Below, piece by piece: positions 23,955 through 34,365 of a stretch of DNA of 64,000 bases (within the stretch, counting starts at the first letter, position 1; each line of letters opens with the position of its first letter). The notes under the pieces are model-generated. The model did no database searches. It saw only the letters and a list, made by a program, of their open reading frames with translations, and was not told the DNA's origin. Source of the DNA: JAEYZS01 sp964469265 (GTDB lineage Bacteria; Bdellovibrionota; Bdellovibrionia; Bdellovibrionales; JAEYZS01); the NCBI GenBank assembly GCA_964469265.1, contig CAYXYF010000008.1, positions 1 through 64,000 on the forward strand, read 5' to 3'. Position numbers and translations under genes: made by a program.

Positions 23955-25508
23955 TTATTTGGCAAGCCTTCTTTTATCGAGGCCGTATTTTTCAACTTTC
24001 ATAATAAGTCCCGCTCTAGATATACCAAGCTCTTTTGCAAGCTTTGATTTATTCCAGCCAGTTCTTCTTAAGCCTTCACGAATCATTTCAATTTCAAGCT
24101 CTTCAAGAGCGTCCTTTAGCTTACCCTGAAGTCTTGTGCCTTGAACTTTAGCCTTATTGGCGTCGTCCATAATTCTGCCCGAAAGCATTTCAGCAGTAAT
24201 TTTGGTTTCAGATCCAGCAAGTACTACGACTCTTTCAACCTCGTTTTGAAGCTCTCTAATGTTACCAGGCCATGTGTGATCGTAGAGTTTCTCTAGTGCG
24301 CGCTTAGTGATGATCTTTTTTTCTTGATCTTCAGGGTTTGATTTTTCTAAGAAATGTTCAATAAGAATTGGAATGTCTTCTTTTCTTTCACGAAGAGGTG
24401 GAACGCGTAAATTAATTACGTTCAAGCGATAATATAAGTCTTCTCTGAAAGTCCCTTTTTCGACCATGTCCTTAAGATCTCTGTTTGTTGCCGCGATAAT
24501 TCTCACGTCAACTCTTCTTGGCTCAGTGGATCCCACAGGGATAAACGTTCCCTCTTGAAGTACGCGGAGTAGCTTAACTTGCATCGTCGGGGATGTGTCA
24601 CCAATCTCATCGAGGAAGAATGTTCCCTTATGAGCTTGTTCAAATAAACCTTTTTTATCACGAATAGCTCCCGTAAAAGATCCTTTAACGTGACCAAAAA
24701 GTTCTGATTCAAGAAGGTTATCGTTAAAAGCAGAACAGTTTTGAATAACAAATGGCTTATCTTTTCTTGGCGAATTGTAGTGAATTGCCTTGGCAATAAG
24801 CTCTTTACCCGTACCGTTTTCACCTTGAATAAGCACTGTGCTTTCTGCGGTTTTGATTTTGTCTAAAAGGGCGTAAAGCTCCTGCATTGGTTTTGATTTA
24901 CCAATCATGTTGTCGTATTTATAGCGTACACCCAGCTCTCTGTTTAATTCAGTAATTCTATGTTCTCTTGATGAAATTTCTAAGTGAAGAGTCACGATCT
25001 CTTGTGCAACCAACTCAACGAGTTCAAAGAAGTGTTGGCGGTCTTCATCTTTAATACTTTTAATACTGACTGCGATCTTTTCAATCAGATCAACTGGTGC
25101 GCCAAAAGCAGCAAATCTATCTCTTACAGTCTGAAGTCTTGAGGCATCGGGTGTTTCTTTAAAGAAGCCCAGTGAAACAACTGTGCCGACAAAATCATTT
25201 TCAATATAAATAGGAACGATTGCGACATCGAATCCAGCTAATTCCCAGCTTAGTATCGAGTATCTGTTTCCAGAATTTCTTAAGTCGTCCATGCTTTTGT
25301 TTACAAATTCAGTTAAATTTTCAATCACTGATTCTTTTTCAAACAAAAACTTCACTAGCGGGTTTCTCATTGGGACTTTATCGTTCTGGAAACCTCTTAA
25401 GACACCACGGTCATCGGTAAACACGGTGTCTACTTCCCACCATGAGCTAAGAATGTGTTTTAATTTCTTAATAACGTGTATATGTTCAAACTCATCCCAA
25501 TTAATCAT
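23955..25508 (-). CDS. Sigma-54-dependent transcriptional activator (GAF-like sensor, AAA+, Fis HTH)
   Basis: Activates sigma-54 RNA polymerase using ATP. The N-terminal 190 residues form a GAF-like sensor without a receiver Asp, so it is not a classic response regulator. The AAA+ domain has Walker A GENGTGKE (229-236), the sigma-54 contact loop GSFTGA (276-281, Ser replacing the usual Ala), Walker B GTFFLDEIGD and the arginine-finger region YYRLNVINLRVPPLRERKEDI. A Fis-type HTH (NKSKLAKELGISRAGLIMKVEKYGL) ends the 517-residue protein. The start at 25508 has AGGAG nine bases upstream; the ATG at 25517 directly abuts it. Confidence 0.92.
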   Translation of the reverse strand: MINWDEFEHIHVIKKLKHILSSWWEVDTVFTDDRGVLRGFQNDKVPMRNPLVKFLFEKESVIENLTEFVNKSMDDLRNSGNRYSILSWELAGFDVAIVPIYIENDFVGTVVSLGFFKETPDASRLQTVRDRFAAFGAPVDLIEKIAVSIKSIKDEDRQHFFELVELVAQEIVTLHLEISSREHRITELNRELGVRYKYDNMIGKSKPMQELYALLDKIKTAESTVLIQGENGTGKELIAKAIHYNSPRKDKPFVIQNCSAFNDNLLESELFGHVKGSFTGAIRDKKGLFEQAHKGTFFLDEIGDTSPTMQVKLLRVLQEGTFIPVGSTEPRRVDVRIIAATNRDLKDMVEKGTFREDLYYRLNVINLRVPPLRERKEDIPILIEHFLEKSNPEDQEKKIITKRALEKLYDHTWPGNIRELQNEVERVVVLAGSETKITAEMLSGRIMDDANKAKVQGTRLQGKLKDALEELEIEMIREGLRRTGWNKSKLAKELGISRAGLIMKVEKYGLDKRRLAK

Positions 25509-25598
25509 CGTTACCATCTCCTAAATACGAACAATTATTTAACACTGTCAAAAAACTTATCGTCAAAAAACTATACAACTTTAAGTTTTCATGGAGAC

Positions 25599-25615
25599 TG
25601 TCTCAAGGTGAGACA
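25599..25615. promoter_or_regulatory. Palindrome TGTCTCA-N3-TGAGACA upstream of the sigma-54 activator
   Basis: Perfect 7-bp arms around AGG, about 90 bases upstream of the activator start. The same arms with the same spacing recur at 49476-49498. It is not followed by a T-run and looks like a dimer binding site. Between it and the gene lie two direct copies of AGTTTTTTGAC (15 bases apart), which hold candidate -35 elements (TTGACG, TTGACA). Confidence 0.6.
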
Positions 25616-25628
25616 AAAAGGAGGACAA

Positions 25629-27347
25629 TTAGGACATTGCTTGGATTTGATAGAAGTTATAGTAGGTTCCCTTTTTTGCAAGTAGCTCGCTATGGCTACC
25701 AGACTCGACAATTCTACCTTCTCTCATAACAACAATTCGGTCTGCATTAATAATGGTGGATAGGCGGTGAGCGACTACAAAGACGGTTTTACCTTGGATT
25801 AAGTGTTCCAGAGCCTTTTGGACTTCTTGTTCGCTCTTAGAGTCTAGAGCGCTGGTGGCCTCATCGAGGATAAGAATTGGTGCACTCTTATAGATAGCTC
25901 GAGCGATGGAGATGCGTTGTTTTTCTCCACCCGAGAAGCGCGTGCCCCGGTCTCCAACTTTACTATCGAACTGGTCTTCGGATTTAGAAATAAAGTCATA
26001 GGCATTAGCAAGCTTTGCGGCATCTATTACGCTAACGGTCTCAAGCTCGGTATTTCCAGCCTTTATATTTTCGGTGACTGAATCATCAAATAAAAACACA
26101 TCTTGCGTAACAAGAGAAACGTGCCTTCTAAGATCTGTCAGATCCATTTCCTCAATAGGGACGCCGTCAATAAGAATTTCACCCTCGAGCGGATCATAAA
26201 ATCTCTCAAGCAGGTTTACTAAAGAAGATTTACCCGAACCACTTTCGCCGACTAGAGCAACTACCTCTCCGCGCTTCACCTTAAGGTTAATATTTTTAAG
26301 AAGAGGCGTGTCTTCAGTATACTGAAAGCTCACATTCTTAAACTCAATATCTTTAAAGTTTTTTGGAAATGGCTTCGGCGATTTTGCTTGCGGAACTTCG
26401 TTAGGATTTTTCAAGACATCAAAGACCCGGCTTGTTGCAACGACCATGTTTTGAACTCGCACGTAAGCGTCTTGTAAATTCTTAATGGGTTTTTGAATAA
26501 ACGCTAGGGCAGTAAGATAAGACATAAAGTCTCCAGTTGTGCCTTCGCCCTGAATAACCATAGTTGCCTTATAGTATAAAACCCCAGCAATAGTTATTGC
26601 CCCTAGCATTTCTGTGACTGGCCCCGAGATTTCTTCTCGGTTAACGATGATTCTGCGGATATCAAGGTATTTGTTAATTGTAGATGTTAACTTCTTTTCA
26701 GTGAGTTTTTCTAAATTGTAGGATTGAATAATGCGCATTCCATCTAAGGACTCTTTGTAGGCTGTAGTGACATTTTCAAGCTCTTTTTGTTGAAACATAC
26801 TGTATTTTCGTGCGCTTCTTGCAATCTGCTTTAAAAACTTCATCATTATCGGAATAACAATGAAGATCATCATTGTGAGTTTCCAATCTAAGTAAATTAT
26901 CCAGCCCAAAAGTAAAAGTATAGCTAAGGGTTCGCGCACAAGGTCTGCAAGCTTCCAAAGACCGTACTGAACATTTCCTACGTCGTTAAATGCTTTACTT
27001 AGAGAAACCGCGGGTGGGTTCTTTGCATGATAATTGAGATTTAAACGAATAAGTTTTTTCTGAAGGTCTATCCGAATGTTTGCTGTAATATACTCAACAA
27101 TCATCTTAATTCGGGTGGAATGGAAGAACCTTGCAATCCCGTGAACAAAATAAATTGCAACTATGCCCGCGCTCAAGACGAGCTTGAGGTCTTCGTTTTT
27201 ATTCGTAAAGACTTCATCAAATAAAGGTTTAATGAGGGCGGCAATAAGAGTATGACAACCCGACATAATTAGCCCTAATGCTATTACTAACAGGTAGCCA
27301 TATTTATAAGGCTTAATATAGGGCCAAAGCTTCTTTAACTCTTCCAT
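25629..27347 (-). CDS. msbA: Lipid A/lipid flippase ABC exporter, MsbA type
   Basis: Half-transporter of 572 residues that flips lipid A-core or phospholipids across the inner membrane as a dimer. Six N-terminal membrane helices span about residues 15-310. The ATPase domain has Walker A GESGSGKSSLVNLL, Q-loop VTQDVFLFDDSV, signature FSGGEKQRISIARA, Walker B ILILDEATSALD and H-loop VVAHRLSTI. The length and the helix-ATPase order match MsbA. Twenty-nine bases separate it from uvrA on the same strand. An exporter of another lipid or drug is the alternative. Confidence 0.85.
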   Translation of the reverse strand: MEELKKLWPYIKPYKYGYLLVIALGLIMSGCHTLIAALIKPLFDEVFTNKNEDLKLVLSAGIVAIYFVHGIARFFHSTRIKMIVEYITANIRIDLQKKLIRLNLNYHAKNPPAVSLSKAFNDVGNVQYGLWKLADLVREPLAILLLLGWIIYLDWKLTMMIFIVIPIMMKFLKQIARSARKYSMFQQKELENVTTAYKESLDGMRIIQSYNLEKLTEKKLTSTINKYLDIRRIIVNREEISGPVTEMLGAITIAGVLYYKATMVIQGEGTTGDFMSYLTALAFIQKPIKNLQDAYVRVQNMVVATSRVFDVLKNPNEVPQAKSPKPFPKNFKDIEFKNVSFQYTEDTPLLKNINLKVKRGEVVALVGESGSGKSSLVNLLERFYDPLEGEILIDGVPIEEMDLTDLRRHVSLVTQDVFLFDDSVTENIKAGNTELETVSVIDAAKLANAYDFISKSEDQFDSKVGDRGTRFSGGEKQRISIARAIYKSAPILILDEATSALDSKSEQEVQKALEHLIQGKTVFVVAHRLSTIINADRIVVMREGRIVESGSHSELLAKKGTYYNFYQIQAMS

Positions 27348-27376
27348 CGGTTCTCAAAATATTCAATAATCCATGG

Positions 27377-30178
27377 TTAGTCAAAGAAGGGTTTAAGATA
27401 TACAGCTGTAGGGCAATTTTTTTTCTTTGAGAGTTCTTGCGGGCTTCCTGAAAAAAGGATTTTTCCGCCTTTTTTTCCACCCTGAGGTCCTATTTCAATG
27501 ACAAAGTCCGCTTGTTTTATCACATCCAAATTGTGTTCAATAACAATGACAGAGCCTCCAGCATCAATGAGTTTATTTAAGACTTGTAAGAGATATTCAA
27601 TCTCTCTTGGGTGAAGTCCTGTTGTGGGCTCGTCTAGAATGTATAAAGTGTTATTTTGTTGAGAGCGCGTGAGTTCTTTTGCAATCTTCATTCTCTGAGA
27701 TTCACCACCGCTGAGAGTTGGCGCACTTTGGCCGAGTCTTAGATAGTCGAGGCCGACTTCTTTAAGGAACATCAAAGACCTTCTAATTTGCGGATAGTTC
27801 ACAAAAAAGTCCATCGCTTCAAGAACTGTCATGTTTAAAACATCAAAAATATTTCGCCCTCGGTACTCAATCTCAAGAGCTTCTTTGCGGTAGCGCTTTC
27901 CATCACACGTCTCACAGGTGAGGATCACATCATCCATAAAAGCCATATCAATTGTTTGATGGCCTTCGCCATTACAGTCAGGACACCTGCCGCCCTCTAC
28001 ATTCAGACTAAAATAACCAGGGGTAAGGCCGCGCTCTCGAGAGTCTTCGGTTGAGGCAAAGATGTTTCGTATTTCATCAAATACTTTCATATAAGATGCG
28101 GGATTACTGCGCGAACTCTTACCGATAGGTTTTTGATCAATAAAAATAATATTAGTTATATCATCAATACCCTTAATATTTTTGTAATCAAGAGTGTCCT
28201 GTCTTTCTCCTGTAATATACTCTTGAATTGCAGGATACAACGTCTGAGAAATCAAAGAAGACTTCCCAGAGCCAGAAACGCCAGTCACAACGACGAACCT
28301 TCTTAGCGGGAGTTCAAGAGTGACATTCTTTAAGTTGTGACCTTTACAGCCAGTCATTTGTATTTTGTATTTGTAAGTTTTTAAATCAACAGGTCGCGGG
28401 TTGATAGGAACTTTTTTGCTATCATCTTCACGAACATAGTGTGCGGTTAAAGAGTCTTTTTGATCTAAGAAATCAAGCATTGGTCCTTGAAAGAGAACCT
28501 GACCACCTAAATGACCTGATCCAGGGCCCATTTCAATAATGCGTTCGGATTGGCGAATAACTTCTTTGTCGTGTTCGACCACAACCAACGTGTTTCCAAG
28601 CTCTTTTAAGTTTTTTAGAATTTTAATCAGTCGATCATTGTCGCTTGGATGTAACCCAACAGTCGGCTCATCTAGAACATATAATGTTTGTGAAAGTCCC
28701 ATACCCAGTTGGTTTGCAAGGTTGATTCTTTGGTATTCTCCCCCCGAGAGCGTTCGGGTCGGTCGATCCATCGTCAGATAATTTACCCCCACATCAACCA
28801 TAAAACCAAGGCGTGCAAGAAGTTGTTTTAAGATCTCTGAGGTCGTTTCTTTTTGCTGTCTTGTGAGCTTTAATGTTTTTAAAATTTCAGCAAGATCCTC
28901 AACTGTCATCTGAGTCATGTCTGTGATGGACTTTTCCTGAATTAATATATTTTGAACTTCGGGTTTTAATCTAGTTCCCTTGCAAACCTTGCAAGTCTCT
29001 GCAGATTTAAATCTCGCTAGGAAGACTCTGACGTGCATTTTATATTTTTTTGTTTCAAGCCATTCAAAAAGCCCAGTTACGCCGTAAAAATCTTTTGTGC
29101 CATTCCAGATCATCTTTTTATGTTTGGCAGGAAGATCTGCCCACGCCGTGTTCATATCGATGTCATGCTTCGTGCAAAACTTTTTTAACTCTCTACGATC
29201 TTGTGTGGCTGAAGGCATTGCAAAAGGTTGAATACAACCTTCAAGAAGAGTTTTGGTAGGATTGGGTACGATCTTTTTTTCATCAAGACTTAAAATATTT
29301 CCAAATCCATTGCAGTTTGAGCACGCACCAATTGGAGAAGAAAAGTTAAATAGCCTTGATGTGATTGGTGGAAAAGTATAATCGCACTCGTTACAAGACA
29401 TCTCTTCACTGAACTTAAGGTTCGCTCCTGAAAGAGTGTGAATCACTAATCTGCCACCCGTCAGATTTTTATTTAGCTTTTTAGAAGCCAGATAAGCTTG
29501 GTTTAAAGAGTCGGCAAGTCGTCCGCGTTCTTCTTTAGAAAACGCCGTTCTGTCTATCACGAGAAAGAAGTCTTCTTTTGGTAAAGCCGTTTTTCCGTTA
29601 ATGTCCTTCATCTCGTTTTTGTGAAATATTCTAAGATAACCGTCTTGGATGAGAAGCGCTAAAAGTTTCTTCCCGTCGACAATACGCCCCTCTTTAGTTA
29701 TTGGAGCAAGGATATAGCCTCGTTCTCCAGTAAGCTTTTCGATAATATGATCCACTGAGGAGCTGACACTCTCAGAGTGAATAGGCCCGTGGCCATTTGG
29801 ACAGTGCGGAATACCAATTTTTTCAAAAAGAAGTCTTAGATAATCGATGACTTCAGTAACAGTGCCAACTGTTGATCGAGAAGTCTTAACTGTGTTTTTC
29901 TGTTCAATGGCAATCGCTGGCGGAATATTTTCAATGTCATCAAGATCTGGCTGAGGTGATTTATTTAAAAATTGCCGAGCATAGGATGAGAGACTTTCAA
30001 TATACCTTCTTTGTCCTTCGGCAAAAAGTGTTTCGAAGGCAAGAGACGACTTTCCAGATCCCGAAGGACCGCAAACTACAGTAAAGCTTCCAAGTGGAAT
30101 ATCGACATCGATGTTTTTTAAATTATTTTGCCTTACTCCCCGAAGCTTTATGTCTTTGCGGGTAGCATGATCACTCAT
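27377..30178 (-). CDS. uvrA: Excinuclease ABC subunit A
   Basis: Damage-recognition ATPase of nucleotide excision repair, 933 residues. Two ABC modules: Walker A GPSGSGKSSLAFETLFAEGQRRY near the N-terminus and GVSGSGKSSLI in the second half, each with a signature (TLSGGEYQRINLA, TLSGGESQRMKIA). Zinc-binding Cys pairs appear as CNECDYTF...CSNCNGFG, CKVCKGTR and CPDCNGEG...CETCDGKR. ATG at 30178 has AGAGGACC upstream and overlaps the PBP1A gene end by eight bases; an in-frame start 60 bases earlier is unlikely. Confidence 0.96.
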   Translation of the reverse strand: MSDHATRKDIKLRGVRQNNLKNIDVDIPLGSFTVVCGPSGSGKSSLAFETLFAEGQRRYIESLSSYARQFLNKSPQPDLDDIENIPPAIAIEQKNTVKTSRSTVGTVTEVIDYLRLLFEKIGIPHCPNGHGPIHSESVSSSVDHIIEKLTGERGYILAPITKEGRIVDGKKLLALLIQDGYLRIFHKNEMKDINGKTALPKEDFFLVIDRTAFSKEERGRLADSLNQAYLASKKLNKNLTGGRLVIHTLSGANLKFSEEMSCNECDYTFPPITSRLFNFSSPIGACSNCNGFGNILSLDEKKIVPNPTKTLLEGCIQPFAMPSATQDRRELKKFCTKHDIDMNTAWADLPAKHKKMIWNGTKDFYGVTGLFEWLETKKYKMHVRVFLARFKSAETCKVCKGTRLKPEVQNILIQEKSITDMTQMTVEDLAEILKTLKLTRQQKETTSEILKQLLARLGFMVDVGVNYLTMDRPTRTLSGGEYQRINLANQLGMGLSQTLYVLDEPTVGLHPSDNDRLIKILKNLKELGNTLVVVEHDKEVIRQSERIIEMGPGSGHLGGQVLFQGPMLDFLDQKDSLTAHYVREDDSKKVPINPRPVDLKTYKYKIQMTGCKGHNLKNVTLELPLRRFVVVTGVSGSGKSSLISQTLYPAIQEYITGERQDTLDYKNIKGIDDITNIIFIDQKPIGKSSRSNPASYMKVFDEIRNIFASTEDSRERGLTPGYFSLNVEGGRCPDCNGEGHQTIDMAFMDDVILTCETCDGKRYRKEALEIEYRGRNIFDVLNMTVLEAMDFFVNYPQIRRSLMFLKEVGLDYLRLGQSAPTLSGGESQRMKIAKELTRSQQNNTLYILDEPTTGLHPREIEYLLQVLNKLIDAGGSVIVIEHNLDVIKQADFVIEIGPQGGKKGGKILFSGSPQELSKKKNCPTAVYLKPFFD

Positions 30179-32876
30179 TAAGGTCCTCTTTGAAGAAATC
30201 CGTACGTTCTTCTGGTGTGATTTGATTTTGGAATCCATCTTGTCTCTGAGCCACGGTTGGATCTGTTCCTTCTAAAAACGCTTGTCGCACAACTCGCTCT
30301 GTTGAGGAAGTCGGTAGTTCGCCAGTTTCTGCATCAATAGAAGCAAAAACAATTTTTGGTGGAACATCAAACGGGCGTGAAGGTTGATCTTTTGTTGCAA
30401 GTTGCATGTAATTTAACCAAATAGGTAAGGCCGTTCTACCACCAGTTTCTCCGCGCCCCAAGGTTTTTTCGCTATCAAATCCAACCCAAACTCCCGTAGC
30501 AATATTTGGTGTATATCCTACAAACCATGTATCGTAGTAACCGTTTGTTGTACCAGTTTTCCCCGCAGCGACTTTTCCTAAAGCACGCGCGCGTCCAGCC
30601 GTACCGCCAGGTTCAGCAACCACTGCTGTAAGTAAGCTATTCATGAGGTATGCAGTTTGCGGTGAGATAAGTTGGTCTGGATCTTCAAAGTAAATCGGTG
30701 GAAAGCGTTTTTTGTTTTCTGTTTCTTCTTCACGCATTTGAGCCAATGCTTCAAGGCGTTCGGCTTCAAAGCTATCGTCAATTTGTTTGATCTCATTTTC
30801 AAACCGAGCATCCATAGGAACATTTTCAAGTAGTGTTTGTCCGCTTTTGTCTTGAACTGAGAGAATAAATATTGGGGTAAAGCGTTTTCCTTGGTTTGCG
30901 AATACAGAAAATGCTTTGGTCATTTCATAAAGAGTAATCCCGCTAGATCCAAGACCCAACGAGAGATCGAGGTTGAGCGGACTAAAAACTCCTAAGCGGC
31001 GCGCGTATTTCGCAACCGTATTTACGCCTACTTTTTCTAAGACTCTAATTGTCGGAATATTTTTTGATCGAATAAGAGCCGTTCTAAATAAAGTATCCCC
31101 ACCAAATCTTGAGTCATAGTTTCCAGGTTTCCACTTTCTAACTTCTTCGATTCCATCTTGACCCTCACCGCCTTCAACGGCTTCTTCGTAAACGATGGGT
31201 GAGTCCATTAAAATGCTATTGGGCCTAAAGCCACTATCGAGCCCAGCTGCATAGACAACGGGTTTAAATGCCGAGCCCGATTGTCTTGCTGCTTGAAGTG
31301 CTCTGTTAAATTCTGAGCGTTGGAAGTCATATCCGCCCACTAAGGCCAAGACATTTTTAGAGTCAATGCCAAATGAAATTAGCGATCCCTCGACAAGAGG
31401 CTCTTGTTCAAGCTCTAAAAGAGCATACTCTTTAAAGTTAGGTAGATCCTTTGGTGGAGTGTACTTTTTGCCAGCGGCCTTTTTTCTTTTCGCAAGTTCA
31501 GATGTCAATCGTGACGAAGAAAAAGATTCGCCCACAACTTTTACTTTAATAATATCTCCGACCTTTAGTGCTTCTGATGGAGCTTTAATATCCGCTGCGG
31601 CGTAGTTTTCCTCTGGGTTTGGCTTTCTTGCCCACGTCATTGTTTCAATGTCGATGATTCCTTTTGTTTCAGCAAAGCGCACCTGGACTAAACCAAGATC
31701 GTCATCCACTTTAATAACAATTCCATCCACAATCTGATTTAGCTCAATATATTCTGGAATATTTTTTTCATCAGGATCTTTTTCTAAGGTCAACGCGCCT
31801 AAGGAGTCCGTTGTTCCGTCAGCCTGAATGATCCGTTTTTGATGCTTCTGATCGATGAGATCATTTCTAGTTTTTAGTAAGAAGTCTGCAATTTCTTTTG
31901 CATCGGCTAGGTTCTTCGGCGCCCCTCTGTAGCCCTGGCGTTTATCCAAATCTCTTAAGCCCTCTTGCACATCGAGCTGAGCTTTCTTTTGAAGTTCAAT
32001 ATCAAGAGAAGTATTAATACGAAGCCCTTTGTTTAAGACTTGGTCTTCGCCCAATGTTTTAACCAGGTGCTGTCGTACGGTCTCAAGAAAATATGGAGCT
32101 TCTTCTGTATAGTTTTTTCGAATATAAACTGTGATGGGTGCCTCGATAAATTTTTGAGCATCTTCTTTTGTGATGTACTTTTCATCGGCCATGCGGTTGA
32201 GAACATAAATCTGCCTCTCCTTTGCTCTGGCAGGCTGATAAACCGGAGAGTAGCGCGAAGGGGCTTGTGGAAGCCCAGCAAGCATTGCGGCTTCGGGGAT
32301 AGTCAGTTCTGAAAGGTCTTTTCTGAAATAAACTTTCGCTGCTTCTGCAACACCGTAGGCACCTTGCCCAAGATAAATTTGGTTTAAATAGAGATATAAA
32401 ATATCTTCTTTTGAAAGATTGTCTTCCATCTTATAGGCAAGAAGCATGTCTTTTATTTTTCGGATATAAGTTCTTTCTGAAGATAAAAGTAAGGTTTTAG
32501 CGGTCTGTTGTGTGATGGTTGATCCACCTTGTACGGTTCTTCCAGCTTTGAGGTTTGCAATAAACGCACGGCCAATCGCTATAAAGTTTACGCCACTGTG
32601 TTGAAAGAAGCTTGAATCCTCAGCCGCAAGATAGGCGTGGACTAAGTGTTGGGGGATTTGATCGTAGGTCACAATGGTTCGGCGTTCACGAAAGAATTCA
32701 CCGATCTTTACACCATTGCGGTCAAAGACTTCGCTCACCATCAGCGGATCATAATCTTCAACCGTTACAAGGTTTGGAAGAGTCGAGTTGATATAAACTA
32801 AAAATAACGCAACCCCAACCAAGGATAAAAGTGTAAAACCGACGCCAATACCAATAAGTTTTTTTGCATTTATCAT
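30171..32876 (-). CDS. mrcA: Class A penicillin-binding protein (PBP1A type)
   Basis: Bifunctional peptidoglycan synthase of 901 residues. One N-terminal membrane helix, then the GT51 glycosyltransferase with catalytic Glu in LAAEDSSFFQHSGVNF and the block GGSTITQQTAKTLLLSSERTY. An OB-like insert follows in mid-protein (residues about 380-480, DGIVIKVDDDLGLVQVRF). The transpeptidase has SGSAFKPVVYAAG (active Ser), SKN and KTGTTNGYYDTWFVGYTP. The insert matches MrcA/PBP1A rather than PBP1B. An LpoB-type activator is encoded at 54.8 kb. Upstream of uvrA in the same orientation. Confidence 0.93.
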   Translation of the reverse strand: MINAKKLIGIGVGFTLLSLVGVALFLVYINSTLPNLVTVEDYDPLMVSEVFDRNGVKIGEFFRERRTIVTYDQIPQHLVHAYLAAEDSSFFQHSGVNFIAIGRAFIANLKAGRTVQGGSTITQQTAKTLLLSSERTYIRKIKDMLLAYKMEDNLSKEDILYLYLNQIYLGQGAYGVAEAAKVYFRKDLSELTIPEAAMLAGLPQAPSRYSPVYQPARAKERQIYVLNRMADEKYITKEDAQKFIEAPITVYIRKNYTEEAPYFLETVRQHLVKTLGEDQVLNKGLRINTSLDIELQKKAQLDVQEGLRDLDKRQGYRGAPKNLADAKEIADFLLKTRNDLIDQKHQKRIIQADGTTDSLGALTLEKDPDEKNIPEYIELNQIVDGIVIKVDDDLGLVQVRFAETKGIIDIETMTWARKPNPEENYAAADIKAPSEALKVGDIIKVKVVGESFSSSRLTSELAKRKKAAGKKYTPPKDLPNFKEYALLELEQEPLVEGSLISFGIDSKNVLALVGGYDFQRSEFNRALQAARQSGSAFKPVVYAAGLDSGFRPNSILMDSPIVYEEAVEGGEGQDGIEEVRKWKPGNYDSRFGGDTLFRTALIRSKNIPTIRVLEKVGVNTVAKYARRLGVFSPLNLDLSLGLGSSGITLYEMTKAFSVFANQGKRFTPIFILSVQDKSGQTLLENVPMDARFENEIKQIDDSFEAERLEALAQMREEETENKKRFPPIYFEDPDQLISPQTAYLMNSLLTAVVAEPGGTAGRARALGKVAAGKTGTTNGYYDTWFVGYTPNIATGVWVGFDSEKTLGRGETGGRTALPIWLNYMQLATKDQPSRPFDVPPKIVFASIDAETGELPTSSTERVVRQAFLEGTDPTVAQRQDGFQNQITPEERTDFFKEDLNE

Positions 32877-32964
32877 AAGGGCTAAGTTTAACCTTAAGCC
32901 CCAGAAATGTGTATGTTTTTACTGGAGATTTCCAGCGATCTAGCGGCGGTGCGCTAAGAAGGTC

Positions 32965-34140
32965 TTAGCGGCTACCGCGGTTGTTACGGTTTTTTCTGCT
33001 TGAAGGCGCTGTCTTACAGAAACTTGAGGGCACAGTTCCAGGAGTTGCAACTGCCATAACCTCACGGCCGCTGCGCTCGACCTTCTCGCAACATGCGGAA
33101 AATGCTGTGGATCGGGCTTCGCTAACTTCCTCGCTATTTTGAGGATTAAAGACTTTTGCCGCTTGAGACTTTTGTTCTAAATCCATAAGTTCTAAACGCA
33201 TGATTTCACCTTGCTGGGCCGCTTGTTGTTGGAGTCTATCCACTTCTTGTTGAGCGTTTGTTTGTGCACTTTGCAGTTCAAGTCCAGCTACTCTTAACTT
33301 CTCATGTAAACTACTAACCTTTTTTTCATATTCGGTATTTGTAAGACGGTTTATCTCAACGCTTTTAATATGGAGTTCCTGTTCGATTCGTTTTTTTGCA
33401 GTGTCAAGCCGCTTGATTTGAGTATCGCGACTTGCGCTCAATCGGCGTGTCACCTCGGCGACACAGGTGCTGTGGTGTTTGATTGCTCGTGCTTTAATCT
33501 TTTTAGCGGCACTTTCTGAACGTAAGTTTGCGCCGCTGGTGGGTTTGATTCCTCGGTTCTTTGCAGCATTTAGGTTTTGATCATAACCCATGAGAGTACG
33601 ATACATCTCCTCTGCTTGGGCCTTACACCCTTCATACCCCTCGGCCTTGGCCTCTTGAATAGCGTTGTTGATGACGTCTCTCTCAGTTGTAAGATTTTCT
33701 TCCAGTTTATTTATATTTTCTTGTACCTCTCGAACCATTTCTGTTGCTCGCTCGTTTGTTTCTTTCTCAAGCTCATTGAGTTCTTCGGTAATTTGTTGAT
33801 GCGCTTCTTGATATGCAACTTCAGCATCAGTAGCCCGCTTTTTGGCCTCTTGGATTTTTTCTTGAATTTCTGCATCATCTTTAACTTGTTCTTTTTTTAG
33901 TTCCAGAATTTTCTCGCGACGCTCTTTTGATTCTTCATCATTGGTTTTTTTAGCTTCACGAAATGCCGTTTTGTATTCTTCATAAGGCTCTGTGCACTTT
34001 GATCTCGTGTATCTGTCTTGTGCAGTAGGGTCGGGAGCCGCGACGACAACTTGTCCTGGCGCTGTTGGCGCTGATGGTTGTGTCTGAGCGACGGCAACAG
34101 AGAGTGTCGTGCTGACTAGAAATAAAATTAAAGCCTTCAT
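32965..34140 (-). CDS. Secreted coiled-coil protein (391 aa), unknown
   Basis: Signal peptide MKALILFLVSTTLSVAVAQ with ATG at 34140. The mature body is almost entirely charged, heptad-like helix (KEQVKDDAEIQEKIQEAKKRATDAEVAYQEA and following, to about residue 330), rich in Glu, Lys, Gln and Ala. A C-terminal piece contains a CC pair (FSACCEKVERSGRE) and a Ser/Arg/Asn tail (SSRKNRNNRGSR). Likely a periplasmic rod or scaffold. Glu/Lys-rich composition makes homology claims unsafe. Confidence 0.7.
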   Translation of the reverse strand: MKALILFLVSTTLSVAVAQTQPSAPTAPGQVVVAAPDPTAQDRYTRSKCTEPYEEYKTAFREAKKTNDEESKERREKILELKKEQVKDDAEIQEKIQEAKKRATDAEVAYQEAHQQITEELNELEKETNERATEMVREVQENINKLEENLTTERDVINNAIQEAKAEGYEGCKAQAEEMYRTLMGYDQNLNAAKNRGIKPTSGANLRSESAAKKIKARAIKHHSTCVAEVTRRLSASRDTQIKRLDTAKKRIEQELHIKSVEINRLTNTEYEKKVSSLHEKLRVAGLELQSAQTNAQQEVDRLQQQAAQQGEIMRLELMDLEQKSQAAKVFNPQNSEEVSEARSTAFSACCEKVERSGREVMAVATPGTVPSSFCKTAPSSRKNRNNRGSR

Positions 34141-34365
34141 AAAATAGTTCTCCAAAATCCAAAGAATGTTAGCCATATCAAGGGGCTATGCTACAAGTTT
34201 TCATCGGTTCAAAACGAGGCAGACTTTAGAATTACCTAGATATACTGCGGGATTCAACAGAGGCGTTTCTTAGCGGCAAAACACTAGACAGTTGTATACT
34301 CTCGATACATCGAAAAACTCTATGATTTTAGTCTAGTTTTGAGATCAAAATTCCGATAAAGAACT

